A DNA stretch of 64,000 nt from NCBI RefSeq assembly GCF_031450805.1, contig NZ_JARTVY010000004.1, positions 186,001 through 250,000 on the forward strand. Direction: 5' to 3'. The position numbers and the translations under genes are program-made. Positions 61,134 to 64,000 of the stretch are shown here, piece after piece (positions within the stretch are counted from its first letter, which is position 1; each line of letters begins with the position of its first letter). The notes under the pieces were generated by a model. It did no database searches, was not told where the DNA came from, and saw only the letters and a list, made by a program, of their open reading frames with translations. This DNA is from Caballeronia sp031450805 (GTDB lineage Bacteria > Pseudomonadota > Gammaproteobacteria > Burkholderiales > Burkholderiaceae).

Positions 61134-62585
61134 TCACGACCCGTCCGCGCTCAGCTCGACGCGCAATTCATCGACCGACACGACGTTGCCCTTCGGCGCG
61201 TTGAGACCGCTCACGCGCACGAACGACACCACGAGCTGGTTCGGGTTGCCCACGCCGAGCCGCGCGAGTTGCTCGGTCACATCGAACGCGATCATGTTTG
61301 TGCCGTGATGCGTGGCCGTCGAAATCTCGAATGCGCCCAGCGTCCCGACGAAGTGATCGCCTTTCACGGCATCGACATCGCCGGTTGCGGGAAGGTTGAG
61401 ATAGACGTTGTAAAAGAAGCCGCCGTTCTGCCCGGCAGCGGTTATGGCAAGGCCGTCCAGCACGAGCTTCACGTGGCGCAGTGACGCCTTTCCGGGACCC
61501 GCCGCTTGCGGCGCTTCGGATGACTCGTCGAGCGTCGTGGCCGGCGACGATGCGAGCACGTCCTTCAGCGCGGTCGCGTTCGTGGCCGCGAGCGGAATGA
61601 CGGCGCTCAAGGACGCATTGCCGAGCCCCACGCCCCTGACGCCGCCCAGGGAGCGTCGGGTCGCGGAAATGCTGCGGCCCGGCGTTGCGGTGAACGTGCC
61701 GGCTTGCGGCCGTCCATGAATCGACGATACCTGCGCCTGTACTCGCACGATCCCTCCACGTTGCGCTTGCGGCGGCAATACAACCGGCATGCTGTTGTTG
61801 GCATACGTGTAGCCGAGGTTCGACACCATGCGCGTCTTCGACTTCGCCATGGTAAGACTATTTGCATACGTGAAGCTGCCGCTCCAGTAGCTATTCGTAG
61901 CAGCGGGCACCTTGCTCGTGGAGCGCAGTTCCCACGCGCTCCACAGGCGGTCGATATTGCAATGATGCAGATAGAAGATCGGATCGATCGGCGCGGTCAG
62001 GATGTTCCCCATATAGCCGCCGATGATGTCGTGCACCGGATTGTGCGGTGCATTCTCGAACTTCGTTTCGAAAGCGTTCCTGGTGCCACGCTGCATGTTG
62101 ACCACGGTCGAGGCGAACGGACTGAGATCGAGCGCCTGATAAACGTTCGAGTTCACGCGCGACACATACAGCGGATTGCCGCTCGCCGTATCGGTGAATT
62201 CGGATGGAATGACCGGGTACGTGTAGTAATCCCAGTAGGGCAGCGTCAGGCCCGTATCGCCCGACGTGGTCTTGAGCTGCTGTTCGATGTAATACATATA
62301 GCCGCGATGCCACGCGAGAAAGTACGGCTCGCTATGCGGGCAATAATTGCGGTGGACGTTGACCCAGTATTGCCACGATGCCGGCTTGCTCGCATCGGTC
62401 ATGCCTTTCATCGTTCGAACGGCGTTGAGAAACGATGCGTAGTGCGTCGTCGATTTGAACGCCTGCCATTCGAGCCTGACGACCGGCGTCGTCACGGCCC
62501 CGGCCAGTTTGGGAAGCGATGCGAGCGCGAGCGCCGACGCCGTTCCCTTTACGAACGCGCGCCGCTTGATCGAAGTGGAGTCCAT
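61134..62585 (-). CDS. Tat-exported tyrosinase/polyphenol oxidase
   Basis: 483 aa. Oxidises phenols to o-quinones using a dicopper centre. Twin-arginine signal KRRAFVKGTASALALASL. CuA: VNVHRNYCPHSEPYFLAWHR gives three His, with a C-P-H pattern that could form a Cys-His thioether. CuB: PHNPVHDIIGG and IDPIFYLHHCNIDRLW. The C-terminal ~130 residues (VKLVLDGLAITAAG, FDVTEQLARLGVGNPNQLVV) resemble the lid domain of plant polyphenol oxidases. Start set at 62585 by the signal and TGAGGT. Confidence 0.93.
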   Translation of the reverse strand: MDSTSIKRRAFVKGTASALALASLPKLAGAVTTPVVRLEWQAFKSTTHYASFLNAVRTMKGMTDASKPASWQYWVNVHRNYCPHSEPYFLAWHRGYMYYIEQQLKTTSGDTGLTLPYWDYYTYPVIPSEFTDTASGNPLYVSRVNSNVYQALDLSPFASTVVNMQRGTRNAFETKFENAPHNPVHDIIGGYMGNILTAPIDPIFYLHHCNIDRLWSAWELRSTSKVPAATNSYWSGSFTYANSLTMAKSKTRMVSNLGYTYANNSMPVVLPPQAQRGGIVRVQAQVSSIHGRPQAGTFTATPGRSISATRRSLGGVRGVGLGNASLSAVIPLAATNATALKDVLASSPATTLDESSEAPQAAGPGKASLRHVKLVLDGLAITAAGQNGGFFYNVYLNLPATGDVDAVKGDHFVGTLGAFEISTATHHGTNMIAFDVTEQLARLGVGNPNQLVVSFVRVSGLNAPKGNVVSVDELRVELSADGS

Positions 62586-62845
62586 ACGAAACCTCATGAA
62601 CGTGGAAAGGCCAGGTAGAGTTAGCGACTGGCTTCCGCCGCACTGCCGCAAGGCCCACGCAACGGACTCGCCCTCCACAGTGGGCAGAAGAAGTATGGAC
62701 GACGTTCGCGAACAAGCAATCCGGTCTTTAGAATAGCGAACGAATGGAATGTGGGCTAACGAACAGACAGAGCAATGTGATTACGGCTTTCGCGTCATGC
62801 AAGACGGTGCAGCAATCTTCAGAAGAAGCGCTTCAGCGCCGTCGG
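62586..62845. promoter_or_regulatory. Intergenic region before tyrosinase gene
   Basis: 260 bases between the pelG stop and the tyrosinase start, holding the tyrosinase promoter. No gene is supported and no clear -35/-10 pair was found. Confidence 0.35.
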
Positions 62846-64000
62846 CTACTGAATCATGAACGTCTCATACTCCAGCATGTCCAGCTTGCGATCGAGCCAC
62901 ACGAGACTGACGAGCAGCACCAGCAGCAGCGACCCCGCGAACCCGTAGCCATACCATCCGGGGTTGGCCGCGAGCGTCACGCCCGTCAGCGCCACGTTCG
63001 ATACGACGAACAGGCCGACGAGCGCCAGCACCACACGCCGCTTGTCGAGATAGAAGAACACGTTGATCACGCCCATGAACAACACCTGCAGGCTGGCGGC
63101 GATCACATCGATATAAAGCAGCGGCGAGTAAAGCGCCGAAATGCGCAGCCATCCGAGCAGCGCGGTACTGATCGCGAAGAGGAGAAGCGCGGCGGTCGCC
63201 TGCACTTTCACGATTTCATAGAGTCCGTTGCGCAATGCCTCGACCATCGCGTTGCGCATGCGTTCGATATGCTGCAGCGATGCGCCTTCCCGCACCGCGC
63301 CATAGAACGCGTCGTAATACTCGACGAAGTCGGTTTCGATACGCATCAGGAACACCGCCATGCCGGGAATGATCGCGAGATAAGCGAGAAAAACGGGAAT
63401 GTCGTAGATGATCGATGCCCGCAACGGTCCGATCACATCCTGTCCCGTGCCCGGTGCATACCAGAACATGAACTTGTCGGCCCAGATGGCGAGGTTGTAG
63501 AGAAAACCCGTCGCCATCAGCGTCGGGTAGCGGTATCGCTTTGAAAAGAACTCGAAGGAGATGAAGCGATCGCTCGTGTAGTCGCGATAGATCAGCGTCA
63601 ACAGTCCCGCGAGAAGCACCGTTTGGCCGAACACGAATCCGCCGAGCAATCCCGTCAATCCGAATAGGTTGAGCGTGATGGCCGCGCCCGCCGTCAAGGA
63701 ATATCCGATGAAGAATACCCACAAGATGGACGTGTACTGTTTCATGCCGGACAGGAAGATCGTGGCCAGCCAGATGTTGCTCATCACGACGAAGCCGGCG
63801 AGCATCAGCATTCGGTACGCCGCCGGCTGCTGCGGAAACAGAAGAACGACGGCAAGTCCGCCGAACAGAATCGCGGCGATTGTCGCAACGAGCGCCGCGC
63901 CGTGGTAGTTCGGCAGCACCATGTCGCCGCGTTTCTCGAAGAGGCGGTCGGACGTGAAGCGCGTGAAGCCGAGTTGCAGCGGCCCCGTCAGGACGAGCGA
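62846..64000 (-). CDS. pelG: PelG exopolysaccharide transporter (partial)
   Basis: 384 visible residues, continuing past the right edge; the start and roughly 70 residues are outside. Membrane protein with about ten segments, and the family's C-terminus LDRKLDMLEYETFMIQ. PelG is the inner-membrane component of the Pel polysaccharide exporter, placed last in pel operons, so the remaining pel genes are expected to the right. FYLDKRRVVLALVGLFVVSN and VEYYDAFYGAVREGASLQHI are also typical. Confidence 0.9.
   Translation of the reverse strand, partial: SLVLTGPLQLGFTRFTSDRLFEKRGDMVLPNYHGAALVATIAAILFGGLAVVLLFPQQPAAYRMLMLAGFVVMSNIWLATIFLSGMKQYTSILWVFFIGYSLTAGAAITLNLFGLTGLLGGFVFGQTVLLAGLLTLIYRDYTSDRFISFEFFSKRYRYPTLMATGFLYNLAIWADKFMFWYAPGTGQDVIGPLRASIIYDIPVFLAYLAIIPGMAVFLMRIETDFVEYYDAFYGAVREGASLQHIERMRNAMVEALRNGLYEIVKVQATAALLLFAISTALLGWLRISALYSPLLYIDVIAASLQVLFMGVINVFFYLDKRRVVLALVGLFVVSNVALTGVTLAANPGWYGYGFAGSLLLVLLVSLVWLDRKLDMLEYETFMIQ

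Noticed and set aside
1..64000. tRNA, rRNA, insertion sequence or prophage genes
   Set aside because: Looked for cloverleaf-like stretches, transposase or integrase motifs and inverted-repeat ends in the gaps and found none that hold up by eye; a dedicated RNA search would settle the RNA part.

Overview
This window looks like a chromosomal segment from a Burkholderiaceae bacterium, most likely of the Caballeronia/Paraburkholderia type. The grounds are high GC, many DUF4148 and short hydrophilic proteins typical of that group, PPK2, a VpsR-like sigma-54 activator, a hexuronate oxidation cluster and a pelG gene. No rRNA, tRNA, CRISPR array, insertion sequence or prophage gene was seen. The identification is from protein resemblance by eye, not from a search.

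Layout. 0-5 kb: short hydrophilic proteins around a YaiI/YqxD-type protein and an 878-residue PAS-rich hybrid histidine kinase. 5-8.5 kb: an exported aldose 1-epimerase and periplasmic trehalase. 8.7-20 kb: DUF4148 protein, PEP-mutase/isocitrate-lyase family enzyme, VpsR-like sigma-54 activator, PPK2, LysR/TauE pair, cold shock gene with a clear terminator, M48-like protease, EAL phosphodiesterase, lone receiver and a GT2 glycosyltransferase. 20.6-27.1 kb: a decayed chemoreceptor, then a hexuronate catabolic locus (ExuT-like transporter, LacI repressor, uronate dehydrogenase, lactonase, second MFS carrier) with three related AAAACGTTTT-type sites. 27-40 kb: aldo/keto reductase, ClsC-like phospholipase D next to a TAXI-type protein, a Cys-repeat secreted protein, TetR regulator, a large membrane alpha/beta hydrolase, AlkA, a GGDEF protein. 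40.5-44.7 kb: an adaptor/ATPase/two-permease export operon. 45.2-51.4 kb: a compact five-gene operon with a carrier protein, acyl-CoA-dehydrogenase-like flavoprotein, aminoacyl-tRNA-synthetase-like amino acid:[carrier protein] ligase, DUF1839 protein and a GH2 (beta-mannosidase-like) enzyme. 52-64 kb: small secreted proteins, FadR-type regulator, alpha/beta hydrolase, a cNMP-domain/thioredoxin-reductase-like fusion, a zinc-less MDR oxidoreductase, a Tat-exported tyrosinase and pelG running off the right edge.

The most interesting system is the 45.2-51.4 kb operon. Its parts suggest that an amino acid is loaded on a dedicated carrier protein, possibly oxidised while tethered, and passed on by a DUF1839 protein whose Cys/Asp/His pattern recalls the BtrH/papain-like acyltransferases. 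The product is unknown. The window also has four gene relics (chemoreceptor, HD-domain ppGpp-hydrolase-like, LysR, GntR/FCD), recognisable only across stop codons or frameshifts.
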